A stretch of 64,000 nt of DNA, taken from NCBI GenBank assembly GCA_963920575.1, contig OY986970.1:19661274-19725273 (forward strand). The letters are read 5' to 3'. Shown piece by piece: positions 1 through 11,605 of the stretch. Below the pieces are notes generated by a model. That model was not told where the DNA came from and ran no database searches. It saw nothing but the letters and a program-made list of their open reading frames with translations. Source of the DNA: Narthecium ossifragum. Its lineage: Eukaryota; Streptophyta; Magnoliopsida; Dioscoreales; Nartheciaceae. A program made the position numbers and the translations under genes. The stretch's first letter is position 1. Every line of letters begins with the position of its first letter.

Positions 1-1777
1 GAGCAGGCGTAATGACAGAAGCGTTGATTGTTGAAGTGCTGGGGGGCACATCGACATTGTGTTGAACGTCACTGCCCGATAGCTCTGGGATAGGAGAAGT
101 CTCGACCAGGGGTTGTAAGGTCGATACGCTAGTAGAAGCTGTTTCATATGATAGTTGAATATCACCAAGGTCCCTTAAAAGACTATAAGGACCATGAACA
201 AGCATCTGACCGATAGGTGACAAACCTGATTTGGTTGGAGTGAGGTTCAGAACGTCATAAATATTTTCGACGTTAACGTCATCCCGTCTTTCTTCTTCAG
301 ACGATGAGATGATGATGTTTTCTTTATTAGAGGGCTGTTAATATAAAATGAAAAAGATCGATAAAATGAGTCATTCAAAAAATGAACACATAATTGTTCA
401 GTCAAAGGTTTAACCTGACTAGAGGCAGCAACAGGGACTTTCTCAGTTCCTTGACTAGCAGTCTTCTCGGCCAAGTTAGAGGGAGAACTAGAAAGAGAAA
501 AAAGGTGGGAAGGAGTAGAGGAGTCCGATCTCTCTCTGCAAAACAAGGAAGGGTGAGTTCGAGATACAAAAGTAAAGAAATACAAGATAGTGAACAAAAT
601 ACTCACTTAGAAGCAGAGGCAGAATGCACACTCTGCCTACTTTCTGACGATCCTGCATCATCTCCAACTGCTGAAGATGAATGAGCTTGATGTTCAGTTT
701 CCTCAGTTGTTACTCCCTCGACCACAACATTTTTGACCGCTACTTCATCAGCCATTGTATCCTCCACTATATTTTCGGCTGCTATTTCATCGGACATCTC
801 CTCGACTAAAGGTCTCTCGGCCAATGGGGATATCCTGGATTCACCAGTTAATATCCTTTTCTTCTTGTGAGAAGAAACCTCTTCAATAGACTTCCCCTTT
901 CTCTTTTTGGGTGATTTTTCACCCTTTCCAGCAGAAGCAGCGATTTTCTTTTTCTTCTGAGGTCTATCTTCCGCCTCAGTCTGCTCCAAAACGTCCTTCT
1001 TACGTCCCAACTTCTTGGGAGGAACAAAGTTATTGAAGACGTCATTCTTATCTTTAGAAAAATGACGCTCTTTGATGGCCGAATCCCAAATATCGGCGAT
1101 GGTAGCATCGACATCGACCACTGGTTCAAAATTTGCAAGTTTAAAGCGATTGCAAAGCGCTATATCTTTTTTCTCTACAGAGACTACTCTGTCGAGGTTG
1201 TGGAAAACACATCGTCCTTTAGCTACTATATTATAGCTAAAGTAAGGGGGAACTGGCCAAGCTTGCTTCAATCCAAATTGGCAAGAGACAAAATTTGGAG
1301 TATAGACTTCTACTCCGCATTTATTGTTAGATCTGCCCCACACCATATCAAAATGAAGATCTCGGCCAACCAAAAAACGGGCCCACGCCAGTCTTTGTCC
1401 CTCATCGTCCAAATTGGTAGATAGATCGAGGAGTGGACGAATACAAGCTGGGTGGGAATTATGATTGAAAGGACGATAGGAAGAAAAACTGGTTAAGTAT
1501 AAAAATAATTGAAAGTATGCTGGAAGGATTTGGGAATGAAAGAAGAAGAAAGATACAAATGACCTTGTGTTCTGGCCGACGAAGAAGGAGGAATATGGAG
1601 TCCAGGAAAATAGGCTCTAAGCCACAATTGGATGATCCAAAGAGGGCCAAAACCAGTGAGGCCTCCACCTTCTCTCAATTGCTCGAGAGTAAGATAGATG
1701 CCTCGATATATGGCCGATAAGATAAAAGTGGAAAAAGACAACATTTGTTTTCCAGAAGCAATAGCTTGGGCGAGACC

Positions 1778-1782
1778 GATAT
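1778..1782. repeat. Target-site duplication GATAT, left copy
   Basis: Matches 4626-4630 exactly and brackets the family-A solo LTR. Confidence 0.9.
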
Positions 1783-4625
1783 TGTGAGGACCCGTTCCTC
1801 TGACCCGGCTCGACCGCGTCGGTCGAGGGCCGATCCCTTTTTGGGTTTGTTTTCGCGTCGAGTGCGATCGGCTGATCGCATGGCCTCTTTGCGACCCCAG
1901 TGGCAATTTGGTCAAATTGCGTCCTGTGGGTTGGATTCACACGCGCGTAATGCACACGGCCTTATGATGATGTATGTGTTTGAGTAGACCATTAGGAGAG
2001 CTACAGATCAGAGGATCTGAGTTGGATCGTATAGATCGATGTTTGAATGGTTGTGATTAGATCTAGCTAATCTAACGGCCAGGATCCTAGAGAGGCAAAT
2101 CATATAAAATCCCTTGTTCTTCATTCCCGCAGCCGCTAGGGCTCTGGTGAGAAAGAGGGAGAGAGAGAGCTCGCGATAGAGAGCGTGAGAGATCGGCGGT
2201 GGTCGCGACCGGGAAGGAGAGATCTTGGCGGCATCCGCGACTGGAGGCGACTCACGGCGATGTGCGACTGGCGGCGAGCTCGGAGACGACAACCGCGGCC
2301 GGAAAAGGAGGAGAGGGACGAGAACCCGACGCCTAGAGGTAGGGCTTCCTACCCAAATCGTGGATTTGGTCTCTAGGGTTTGGATTGAAGTATGCTAGCT
2401 TAGGATTTGGCTTGCTTCCTTGATGGTTTTCATGATTTTTTCGGCGATGTTATCTATCTATGCCATATTCCCTGTGTATTTCTTATTTCCGTGATGCTAT
2501 GCTCTGTTTTCTGGTGCTTGCTTTCATCCGTGGTTCCTCCGGCGATGCAACCTATTATGCTCTATTTTCTTTGGCTTTTCCGGCGACACCTTGCTCTGTT
2601 TCCTTGCGTCCTCGTCTTCTTCGTCTTCCCGGTGATGCTGGTGAGAGGTTCTAGTGATTCCGGATAGGGTCGTCTGGTAGTTGCTCTCCCCTCTGCCCTG
2701 TTGCTTCTCCTGGTTGCTATGTTGAGGCTTTGAAGGTTCGAAACCTTAGATTCTCCTCCGCTTCTTAATCTTCCCTCTTTACTGGTTCTTCTTCCTAGTA
2801 TGGATCGATGCTGCCATATCTCTTCTTCCCTTACTGCCATGGTTTGAATCTTGGGCTTTGTTGGAGTTCTCTTCCTCTGTTCTTGGCTGGGTATCCTCCT
2901 TTCCCCCTGTTTTCTCATCTGTTCTCCCTCCCTGTCCATGGGTTAGGATTTGTTCCCCTGTTCTTGGTTGACCAACTACTGGAGCTACCAGAATCCCATT
3001 GGATCTTCTGGTGTTGGTGTTGAATTCTTCTCCACTGTATTCTGGGTTCGATTTCTCCTCTAGCTGCCATGGATCAATTGGAGGGAGTTGAAGCTTCACC
3101 TTTGGAGATGAGGGTCAGTTGTTGAGGCCCTCCTTGTGGTTCTGTTGGTGTGGATTTGGCTTCCGATTCCTCAGTTCTCAGCTAAGCCCAGCTAGATCAT
3201 TTTCTTTCGGTCTTTGTTAAAGAGTTGGGCTGCCAAATGTATTATTGCTTCAGTGTCCCTGTGATGGTAGTATGATTATATTGATTGTATCCATTGCATG
3301 GTATAGTAGCTTGTTTCCCTTACTTGTCCAATTCCTGTGATCACATGCTACTGTTTGATCCTTAGCTGGTCATATATGCAATTCTATATTATTTCTATAC
3401 CATGCTCAAGCCTAGGGCCGGCGGTGTGCCCGTTCTTATTTTATTTGTGGAAATGTGTAGATCTGATTGGGCCAAAGGTGTGCCCTATTGTATGTGATGA
3501 ATAAGATGATATATGATTGGGATATGCTAAATTCTATGCTTGGCTTCTGTCTATTCTTAAATGCTGAATCTATTTTATAGCGATGATATATCTTGTGGAC
3601 ATGTGATTGATGAATTGACATGTAGAGACACCTAGGCCTAGTTGTTTGAATAGGCTCATGCATGTTGTATGCATTAGAAGCATTAAGGCTAGGTGCGGGT
3701 GATGGGCTCGATCGCCGATCTGAGGGCTCGGGTAGCTCGGATCTAGCTCTAGGACCGAGGTATGGGTAGGAAGATTAGGGCGAGATGGTGTGATTATAAT
3801 CTTGTGTTGATTGAGGTTACAACCTAGATATACTCTTGATTGATGATATTGAGGTGTAGAGGTCGTGTCTACCTTCGCTCAAGTGCTAGATATGGATGTC
3901 GATAGCCCTGACATTTGTCCCCACGAGGGATGGTGGTATTGAGACTGGGCAGGGTGGAACCTGGACAGGAGCCCGCAGTCGTGTTGTGCTTCCCCTCATT
4001 GTTGGGTGAGGGTGGGACCTGGACAGGAGCCCTCGGGGAATCGACGAGGCTAGGGTTTAGACTCTTGACATACTTAGCTTTGACGAAGGTAGATACAGTT
4101 GCAGTTTACCCCTTTCCTTGAGAGTGCTGTAGAGTAGAACCCTACTGGGCTTTATGCTCACCCTACCCGGGCTGCGTTTTGCAGGTGCAGGCACCGCTCC
4201 TTCCTCTTCAGTAGTCCCAGGCGGATCAGTTCTTGGAGGCGCTTCAACTTCGGGTGGACTTTGAGGTTGTTGGCAGATTGAGGGCTTTCATTCAGCATTT
4301 TATATTTTATTTGATGTAGTTAAATCTTGGAGACTTATGCTTCTTATTTGAGGACAAATTGTATAACTTTTAATTTGGATATTAATGACAATGATGTTTA
4401 TTTAAATGTCTAAATTGGGTTGTAATAATGATATTAGTCGTGAATCTATTAATTATGCCCTCATGATTTTGTATTTGAATTCATCGTGAAATTGAGAAAT
4501 TGTACAGGTTCCTTGTGTGAGAATTATAGAGGAGACTGTCAAAATTTTCCGCGCCATTGATGATGTAACAGGTTTAGGTTGCTCACGCCTTGATCCGGAT
4601 GGGTTTTCTGGGTCGGGGCGTGACA
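1783..4625 (+). mobile_element. Family-A solo LTR (A0), inserted in the PMD gene
   Basis: The 2843-bp sequence begins TGTGAGGACC and ends GGGGCGTGACA. It is flanked by a perfect 5-bp duplication GATAT (1778-1782 and 4626-4630). There is no internal domain, so this is a solo LTR left by LTR-LTR recombination. A TATA-like TATAAAA at 2103-2109, followed by a purine-rich and GC-rich leader, sets the sense direction as plus. A stem (CACGCC with GGGGCGTG) lies just inside the 3' terminus. Removing it restores the reading frame KGYI-GLAQA of the PMD gene. ORFs inside it are not credible genes. Confidence 0.92.
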
Positions 4626-5753
4626 GATATAACCTTTGATAGGTTTCTTGGAAGGGAGACAAAGAACGAATTTACAAAGCCAGTAATAGATGAACGCTAA
4701 TCGTTCTCTAACATTTGGTGGCTCATCAGTTTCTTCAAGTTTGGCATAAGCCTTGATAAAAACACCATAGTTTTTATCAAAATAAAAAATTGTTTCTTTA
4801 GAAGAAAACTCCATATTAGCTTATACCAGATCGCCGATAGGAGAGAGACCAGTTAAAAGAGAAATATCTGGGAGGGTGATGGAAAGAGTACCACAAGGGA
4901 AAACAAAATTGTTGTACTCTGTCGACCAAAAAAGGAACGATGACAAAAGTAAATTGTGCTCTTGAGTAGGAACCCTAGTGCTCAAATCCAAAATATCCAA
5001 AATTCCGGCATCAGAAAAGATTTTCTTGGAATCTAAATGACTAACCATTCTACTATGCCCTTTGGTGAACTTGTCATTGGCCAAAGGCCATGTTATAATG
5101 GGATTCTTGACAGAAAGAGTAAAAAGATTAAGTTCTTGGGAAAAAGGCAGATCGCTGGAAGTTGGAAAACTTTGAACAATAACTTGGAGATCAGAGGAAA
5201 GAGAGGGCAAAAGATCATAAATGAAACAAGGACCCAAAGAAAAGAACCTGGAAGAAGAGCCTCCTCCCTTGACAAGATAATTTCCTCTCGCCTCATCTGA
5301 TCTCAACATTCCATTGAATTCTTCGTAGGCTTTGCAGGCATCCTTATGAACCTCTTCATCAGTTTTGAGTTCACGAACCATGATGACAAACGGAAAGTTT
5401 CACAGAAAAAAGGAAGAAGAAGAAACTCTCCGATGTCTCAATAACTCACAGGAAAGAAGAAAGCCTAAGCGCCGTAAATGAGAGAGAAGAAAGAAAACTA
5501 AAACCCTAATAGAATAAAGAAGAACCAATAACGTTCTTTCGCGCCAAAGACGTATGGCCAAAAGGGTATGCATGTCAGAAAGGGACAGCGCATTAAATGC
5601 GGAATATCAAAAGATATGGATAGAGAAGGAAAACAGAAAGGTGATTCTGTTTTCCAGAGAATGACCATCATTAACCTTTAGTGGTTAACCAGCAAGCTGT
5701 CAAATCGCGTTAGATGCGGTCATCTTATCATAATTGCAAACTCCTTGATTACC

Positions 5754-5768
5754 GCATGGGGGGCAAAA
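5754..5768 (+). other. Polypurine tract
   Basis: GCATGGGGGGCAAAA immediately precedes the LTR start TGTTAG. The same GGGGGG-CAAAA arrangement precedes the 3' LTR of the element at 34569-39829, in the opposite orientation. Confidence 0.7.
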
Positions 5769-8700
5769 TGTTAGTCAATATAATAGCTAACCAATCAATG
5801 ATTAACATGTCAGCATAATAAATATGGCCGACAAACTTTCAAACCCAATTGAGAGATATCGCTCAGAGATAAGATCATCACCCTAAAAATGATATCGCTC
5901 AGAGAAGTCCGTCGACCAAAGAAAAGAATCATCAATCAAAAATGATGATTGTTTTCTTATAAAGAAACCACCAATCAAGAGCGATGATGATTTAAGACCG
6001 ATAACATTGTTGACTAAGAACGATGATCTTCCTTACACAAGAAGTTTATCGACCAAAAGCGATCACAAGTTATCGGCCAAAGACTTTGTCCATTCATAGA
6101 TAGCAAGATGTCAGTTTTGGACGATGAAGAAATGATATAAGAAAGAACACCGATGACGTTACATACACAAGCCCACCAACCCGACGCAACCGTCATCGGC
6201 CAAAAGCTTATCGCCCAGACGCAATCATCATCGGCCATAAGCTTATTGCCCAGACGTAATCGTCATCGACCAAAATAGGATAATGAAAAAACGAGGAAAT
6301 ATCGGAGAACATAGGACACGCGGCAAATCAAGAGTAAAAAACGGAAGATCGTGGAGAACTTACTCAGCATAAGTTATCCAACTGCTGTGGTATAAATAAT
6401 CTTCTTCTTTCACCCTGTACTCTCTCTCTCGAAAACCAAACACAGAGCCTACGTGCCTGGATTTTATTATGTTCTTCCATTATGTTTACTGCTCCTGTAA
6501 GTTGATTTCTTTAATGCAATGGCATGGCATCGTTTCTTTAATTCCTAGTTAATCTTTTTTGCTTTAAATAGTTTAGATTATTGTTTTAGATGGATAATCT
6601 AGGTTTAGATAGTTCTGTTTCCTTATTCGTTACTTAGAACTTTCTTTAAATGTATTTCTTTAGATTAATTTAATATTAGGAGCCTTTATTTCATAGATTA
6701 GATTAAGTTAACGAATAGATTTAAATACGTTTTTCCTGGATTTAGTAATTTAGGTTGATCTTTAATATTTTATTTAAATAATTTCGTAATCTTAGATAAT
6801 TTATGGCTTTCAGTAAGTTAATTTTGATTATTTTAAGTTAATCTTAATAATTAGTTTTAATTAGATGATAAGATTAGGTTTAATCTTGGTTTCCATTTAA
6901 CTTGACATCTCTGATTCGAACGTCGTTTGAAGGAGTAGAACTTAATTGCAATCATATGATACTTAAGTGTAGAATAGATTTTGACCTTGACTATTTGATT
7001 GGATGCAAATATTCCATCCAATTATTAGCTTTCGATACCCGATTTATGCATTAAATGTTGTTAAATCTTGTTTAATATGTATGATTTGTTATCATCGGTG
7101 TTTTATACCCTTAACAGTTGAAATGGGTTTAAAATGGTGTGTTTCACATGTTTTCGGTGTCTTTATGGATTTCCAGATTAAAGAGTCTCTAGACAGCTGT
7201 TAGTAAATTGAGCATAACTTTCTCATCCAAGCTCCGATTGGGATGATCCAGAATGCTGTGGAAAGACAAGAAAGAGCTCTACAGTTTTCATGTTTTGAAT
7301 TTTGGGAGATTCTGTCTGTATAAAGACAGAAAAATCATAGAAGCTGCAGCTGTACTATTGCTTCCAAATCTATGTTGACAGTTTTTAGTTATTCCTTGCA
7401 ATTAAAGATCTTGGCCTTATACCTGGTGTGGTGAGAAGGTTTGATTCATGTAATGGTCTTAGAGTACCTCATATTGGTTGGAATGCTCTGTAAATTTCAG
7501 AATGCATTGGTTGTTGCTGGCTGCTGAATGGCTTCTACATTTTCTGTTTTCTGCTGCACTTTCTGCCGATGGAACTCCCGTCACTGCTGCTCATTGGCTA
7601 CTGCTTTTTCCTACTTGCTACTGCATTGTCTGCTGATGAAAAAGCCTCATTGATTGCTGCATTTAGTTGGCTACCCCTTGATGAGAGCACTTGCAATGAA
7701 TGGATAAAAAGCATTCTCCATTCCTGCATGGTTTTCAAGGAGAAGGTTCTTAAGCCAGCTATTGTTTGTGCTAGCTTTAGTCCACATATTCCTAGTCGGT
7801 GGATGAAATCTTTTTGACCACTCCAACTTACCCATCTACCCTTGAGTGGATAAAAAGCTGGGCCTAGAAACACAACTGACAGAGGTTTTTAGGAGAAAAA
7901 CCCATTCAGATATACTAGGACAGCAGAGAAAGAGGGGGGACCCATGGAGATAAATCAGGAGATAGCAGAGAAAAGAGAGAGGAGACGGGAGAGAGAGGAT
8001 ATAGCAGAGAAGAAACAGAAAAGAGGAGAAGAAGAGCACGTGGAGGAGATGGCCATGTCTTCATCCATGGAGTAGTCCTTGGTTAGGCTAGAGGATGATC
8101 CTCCTCTAGCATGGGTTGTAATCCTTATCTTTTACCCTTGTATTGAATGGTTTTGAATGAATAGATAAGCTCTTTTGTCTTCATCCTTGTTGTATCTATA
8201 AATGCATTCAATGTATGTTTTGAATGGTCAATATACATATAGGTTTAGCCATGTTCTTCCTATGTGGGTGTTGTTATTCATACATGCTTGGATGTTGATC
8301 TACTGTATCATTTCTATCTCTTTGCTATGATTTGTCTAAAGTGACAGTAGATAATTCATAACCTTAGAGTAGGGGTATGCTTAGGTCACTTGTTCCTAGG
8401 AGCCCTCTGCTACGGTGTGTCCACTAGTGACAGTTGATACATCACTGTCTTAGACCCTAGTGAACATGATTTAGCTCTTAATAGTTGAGGATTAGGCCAT
8501 TTGGATCATCACATTTAGCATGATTGACTTGTAGTTCCATATCTTTCGGTCGAGGGATTGGGATGTGAATCCCTCGATTGTGTTACAAGGACATTAGGAG
8601 AGGATAGCTGCCATGTTAGGAAGGTGATTCCCGAGGCCTTACCTCCTCTTATCCCTTGGTTCCTCTGAATTTATTCAACAAACCAACCATATCTTGTTAT

Positions 8701-8891
8701 ATGTTTTGTTCAGTTATTCTAATCCTGATAACCCCTAGTTAGCTACCTTGCATGCTTGTGCTCTCCTCTTGCATTTCTACCTCCCTGTGGACCGACCGTT
8801 TTTACTGCACTACCACGATCGCCGTTGTTGTGTGCACGTTAAGGGCGTAATCACTATTTGACCGGTCAACGATTAAATTTCCGCTCTAACA
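5769..8891 (+). mobile_element. 3' LTR (about 3.1 kb) of a TGTTAG-type retrotransposon
   Basis: The LTR starts TGTTAGTCAATA after a polypurine tract and ends CCGCTCTAACA, so it has TGTTA/TAACA termini. A TATA box (TATAAATA) lies at 6391-6398. The segment near 8787-8880, with 'ccctgtgga ccgacc' and a GC-rich stretch near the 3' end, is typical of long Tat/Athila-type LTRs. Upstream of the TATA (6060-6270) is an array of related words such as CGGCCAAAAGC and TTATCGCCCAGACG. The 5' LTR lies outside the window, so the target duplication cannot be confirmed; GTAAC follows the right end. ORFs of 60-90 codons inside it are not recognised. Confidence 0.75.
6391..6398 (+). promoter_or_regulatory. LTR TATA box
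   Basis: TATAAATA lies about 620 bp from the LTR start and is followed by a CT-rich initiator-like leader. Confidence 0.6.
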
Positions 8892-9054
8892 GTAACACAC
8901 TCAACATAAAAACACAATAGAGAGAAATCTTTTCTATATTCGTGTCCTCTCTTTCTTATCAGTACGAATCATACTTTTAATAGGTATGGAATAGGAAAGA
9001 TATTAAAGAGAAAATAATCAATCACCACCTACCTAAATCATAGTGGGAAAGAAA

Positions 9055-9923
9055 TCTCTACTAAAGGCATAAGCCAATCACCACCTGCCTAAATCATCAC
9101 CCATTCATCACACAAGGACGAGATATTTAGTTAGATTAGGATTCTTAATTTAGATTAGGCTCCACTTACTCAACAACTACACCTACACGAATTCATATAC
9201 ACGTACATATATTTCACTTAATTTAGAAGATGGAAACTAATTTGATGACGCAAAAAAGATGAGAGAAATACATAAAGCCTCATTCCACATTAAACCCAAC
9301 TCATCGATTCAAGTAACAAATGAAAATATTCTCATTAATTAGCTTGAAAAGCACGGAGGTGGATATAAGCATGCATATATCAAAGATAAGCAAATAGAAA
9401 ACGAAGCTTGTTTGAGACTAATTTCCAAATACATCACATTATTTATTAAATACACCACACTTTATTTTCATGTTTGGCGGGCCCATCAAAATTACAATGT
9501 TGTTGTTATCCGTCGAATATGTAATATGATAGGTGGGCAACCACTGAACATCAACCTTATAAGCAGCAAAAACGGTTACAATCGTTTACCTCCTATTAAT
9601 TTGTTTACATGTATATTTTCCTAAGTTAACTTTGTATATTTTTATCATATTTTCTAGGTTAGTTTTAAATATACGTCCTTATAATCATAAGTCAGGAGAT
9701 TAGTTTTAAATATACATACTTATCTACCTTATAAGATCCAATGGTAGTTACTTTTATAACTCATCATCTGAGTCATAAACTTATACACACATGACATACA
9801 CGTGGTATAAAATTATAATTAAATAATAAAAAAAAAGAATAGTGGCTGATGTGGCGTAAGTTATAATAGAGATAATGGGGGCGGGCAGTTAGCCGTGCCA
9901 GGTGGCACGGGCCCACCACCTAG
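9055..9923 (+). mobile_element. Helitron (non-autonomous), first 3' terminus
   Basis: The 5' end reads A^TCTCTACTA. The 3' end is a perfect 8-bp-arm hairpin (9893-9910), then 9 nt, then CTAG followed by T (9920-9924). These are the classical Helitron termini: 5' TC, 3' hairpin plus CTRR, insertion between A and T. No Rep/helicase is encoded. The body is AT-rich and carries a unit of about 130 bp that is repeated downstream. Confidence 0.7.
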
Positions 9924-10590
9924 TCAATCTTATAAGGAGCAAAAACGGTTATAATCGTTTACCTCCTATTAGTTTGTTTACATGTATATTTTCCTAAGTT
10001 AATTTTGTATATTTTTATCATATTCCCTAGGTTAGTTTTAAATATACATCCTTATCAACCTTATAAGGAGCAAAAATGGTTACAACCGTTTCCCTTCTAT
10101 TAGTTTGTTTACATGTATATTTTCCTAAGTTAACTTTGTATATTTTTAACATATTCCCTAAGTTAGTTTTAAATATACATCCTTATATCAACCTTATAAG
10201 GAGCAAAAGCGGTTACAATCGTTTACCTCTTATTAGTTTATTTACATGTATATTTTCCTAAATTAATTTTGTATATTTTTATCATATTCCCTAGGTTAGT
10301 TTTAAATATACATCCTTATAATCATAAGCCAGGAGATTAGTTTTAAATATACATACTTATCTAACTTATAAGATCCAAGGGTAGTTATTTTTATGACTCA
10401 TTATCTGAGTCATAAACTTATACACACATGACATACATGTGATATAAAATTATAATTAAATAAACAAAAAAAGGATAGTGGTTGATGTGGCGTAAGTTAT
10501 AATAGAGATAGTGGGGGTGGGCAGTTAGCCGTGCCAGGTGGCACGGGCCCACCACCTAGTCAACCTTATAAGGAGCAAAAACGGTTATAG
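9552..10590. repeat. Tandem ~131-133 bp units
   Basis: Units begin CAACCTTATAAGGAGCAAAA (or near variants) at about 9552, 9925, 10056 and 10189, with a truncated copy at 10561. Spacing is 131 and 133 bp for the contiguous copies. A longer block, including the terminal hairpin, is duplicated between 9670-9924 and 10316-10560. Confidence 0.8.
9924..10559 (+). mobile_element. Second tandem Helitron 3' segment
   Basis: It repeats the preceding element's 3' half: three copies of the ~130-bp unit (from 9925, 10056 and 10189), then the same tail and the same terminal hairpin (10529-10546), 9 nt, CTAG (10556-10559) and T. It has no 5' TC end of its own, so it looks like a head-to-tail duplication of the 3' region. 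Confidence 0.65.
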
Positions 10591-10599
10591 TATACTAAT

Positions 10600-10690
10600 C
10601 TAATACATTAACATTATATGATATCCATACTAATCCATTAATCATCCATTAATCTGATGGTTACTCTGTCATGTGACAGGGGTCCACTTA
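10600..10690 (+). mobile_element. Degenerate third Helitron 3' end
   Basis: A hairpin CTGTCATGTGACAG (10666-10679) is followed by seven bases and CTTAG. The stretch closely resembles the 3' end of the mini-Helitron at 40019-40309. The terminal CTRR is changed or was disturbed by the TIR element that starts at 10691. Confidence 0.4.
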
Positions 10691-10973
10691 GGGCCTGTTT
10701 GGTTCTGTGAATCAGGGTGCATCGCATCGTGCGATGCACCCTGATTCATCAATCCCCTGTTTGGTTTGCACCCTGCATCGCGCGATGCACCCTGAAGCAC
10801 CAATCCTCTGTTTGGTTCGCAGGGTGCATCGCGCGACGCATGCATCACACGATGCATTTTCAGCTGATTTCGTGCATCGTATGAAACGGTCAAAATGAGC
10901 GTTTCATACGATGCACCCTCGCGCGAGCTCTTCACCGGCGAACCTGGCACTGACCCAAAGGCAAACCAAACAT

Positions 10974-11440
10974 AATATAATATAATTTTAACTTTATTGT
11001 ATCATTATGTGAACTTTATATGAATAATATATATATATTATTGAGATTCATATGATAATATATATTATTCATATGATGTTCACATAATGATGCAATGAAG
11101 TTAAATTTTAATATATATAATATTAAAATATAATATAATATATATTAAAATTTAACTTCATTACATCATTATCTGAACATTATATGAATAATATATATAT
11201 TATATATATCTCAATAATATATATATATTATTCATATAAAGTTCACATACCGATACAATGAAGTTAAATTTTAATATATATATATATAATATTAAAATAT
11301 CATATAATATATATTAAAATATCATATAATGTATATTAAAATTTAACTTGATTGCATCATTATATGAAAATTATACGAATAATATATATATTATTTTAAT
11401 ATAAATATTTTATAAATAATGTTGCATCATATGATCTAAA
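10974..11440. repeat. AT-rich nested inverted repeats
   Basis: Blocks containing ATTATATGAATAATATATAT and AAGTTAAATTTTAATATATA, with their complements, alternate several times. They can fold into long stems in either strand. No coding potential. Confidence 0.75.
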
Positions 11441-11470
11441 AGGCAAACCAAACATCAGTATTAGATGGCC

Positions 11471-11582
11471 GATGCATGCATCCCATGATACATGCATCCC
11501 ACGATGCATGCGTCCCACGATACATGCCTCATACGATGCATGCATCCCACGATACATGTGTCACACGATACATGCGTCACAC
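11471..11582. repeat. 16-bp tandem array, seven units
   Basis: Seven consecutive 16-bp units follow the pattern GAT(G/A)CATG(C/T)(A/G/C)TC(C/A)(C/T)AC, with a decayed eighth. Each unit contains a partial CATG palindrome. The array abuts the right terminal repeat of the TIR element. Confidence 0.85.
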
Positions 11583-11605
11583 GATTCAAGCAACCAAACG
11601 CCCCC

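Larger units (their letters stand above)
247..5381 (-). pseudogene. Plant mobile domain (PMD, aminotransferase-like) gene, interrupted
   Basis: Pieces of one PMD protein lie in order on the minus strand. The N-terminal part (5381 to 4821) ends in a stretch of the type TEYNNFVFPCGTLSITLPDI, followed by a TxLSPIGD segment. The same frame continues after an in-frame TAA at 4818-4820 into RLAFIYYWLCKFV (to 4626). A solo LTR (1783-4625) then splits the gene. Coding resumes with GLAQAIASGKQ, SAIYRGIY and FGPLWIIQLWLRAYFP, shifts frame near 1510-1560, and continues with YRPF and QFGLKQAWPVP, which are PMD C-terminal hallmarks, before a Lys-rich tail. A strong donor (GTGAGT) at about 604 and an acceptor near 533 suggest an intron and a further exon running to 247. 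PMD proteins derive from, and travel with, plant transposons; host copies such as MAIN/MAIL act in silencing and genome stability. Here the gene is antisense to the surrounding retroelement and dead: one nonsense codon, one frame change and one insertion. Confidence 0.75.
1..5768 (+). mobile_element. Internal region (3' part) of a long-LTR retrotransposon
   Basis: The region lies directly left of a polypurine tract and LTR (5754-8891). It should therefore be the 3' portion of the internal domain of an element whose 5' half is outside the window. No gag, protease, reverse transcriptase or integrase is visible. The only coding content is the antisense PMD gene. Tat-lineage elements (Ogre, Retand) are known to carry extra ORFs, sometimes antisense, between integrase and 3' LTR. 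Assignment to that lineage is inference from LTR style. Confidence 0.55.
10691..11605. mobile_element. Non-autonomous TIR element (hAT/PIF-like)
   Basis: The left end GGGCCTGTTTGGTT and the inverted right end GGGGGCGTTTGGTT form imperfect terminal repeats. The CTGTTTGGTT word recurs three times at the left end. Subterminal regions are full of GATGCA/TGCATC inverted words, and the right side carries a 16-bp tandem array. The core (about 10970-11440) is AT-rich foldback sequence. No transposase is encoded. Target duplication is unclear (TTA against TTT), so the superfamily is not settled. Confidence 0.55.
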
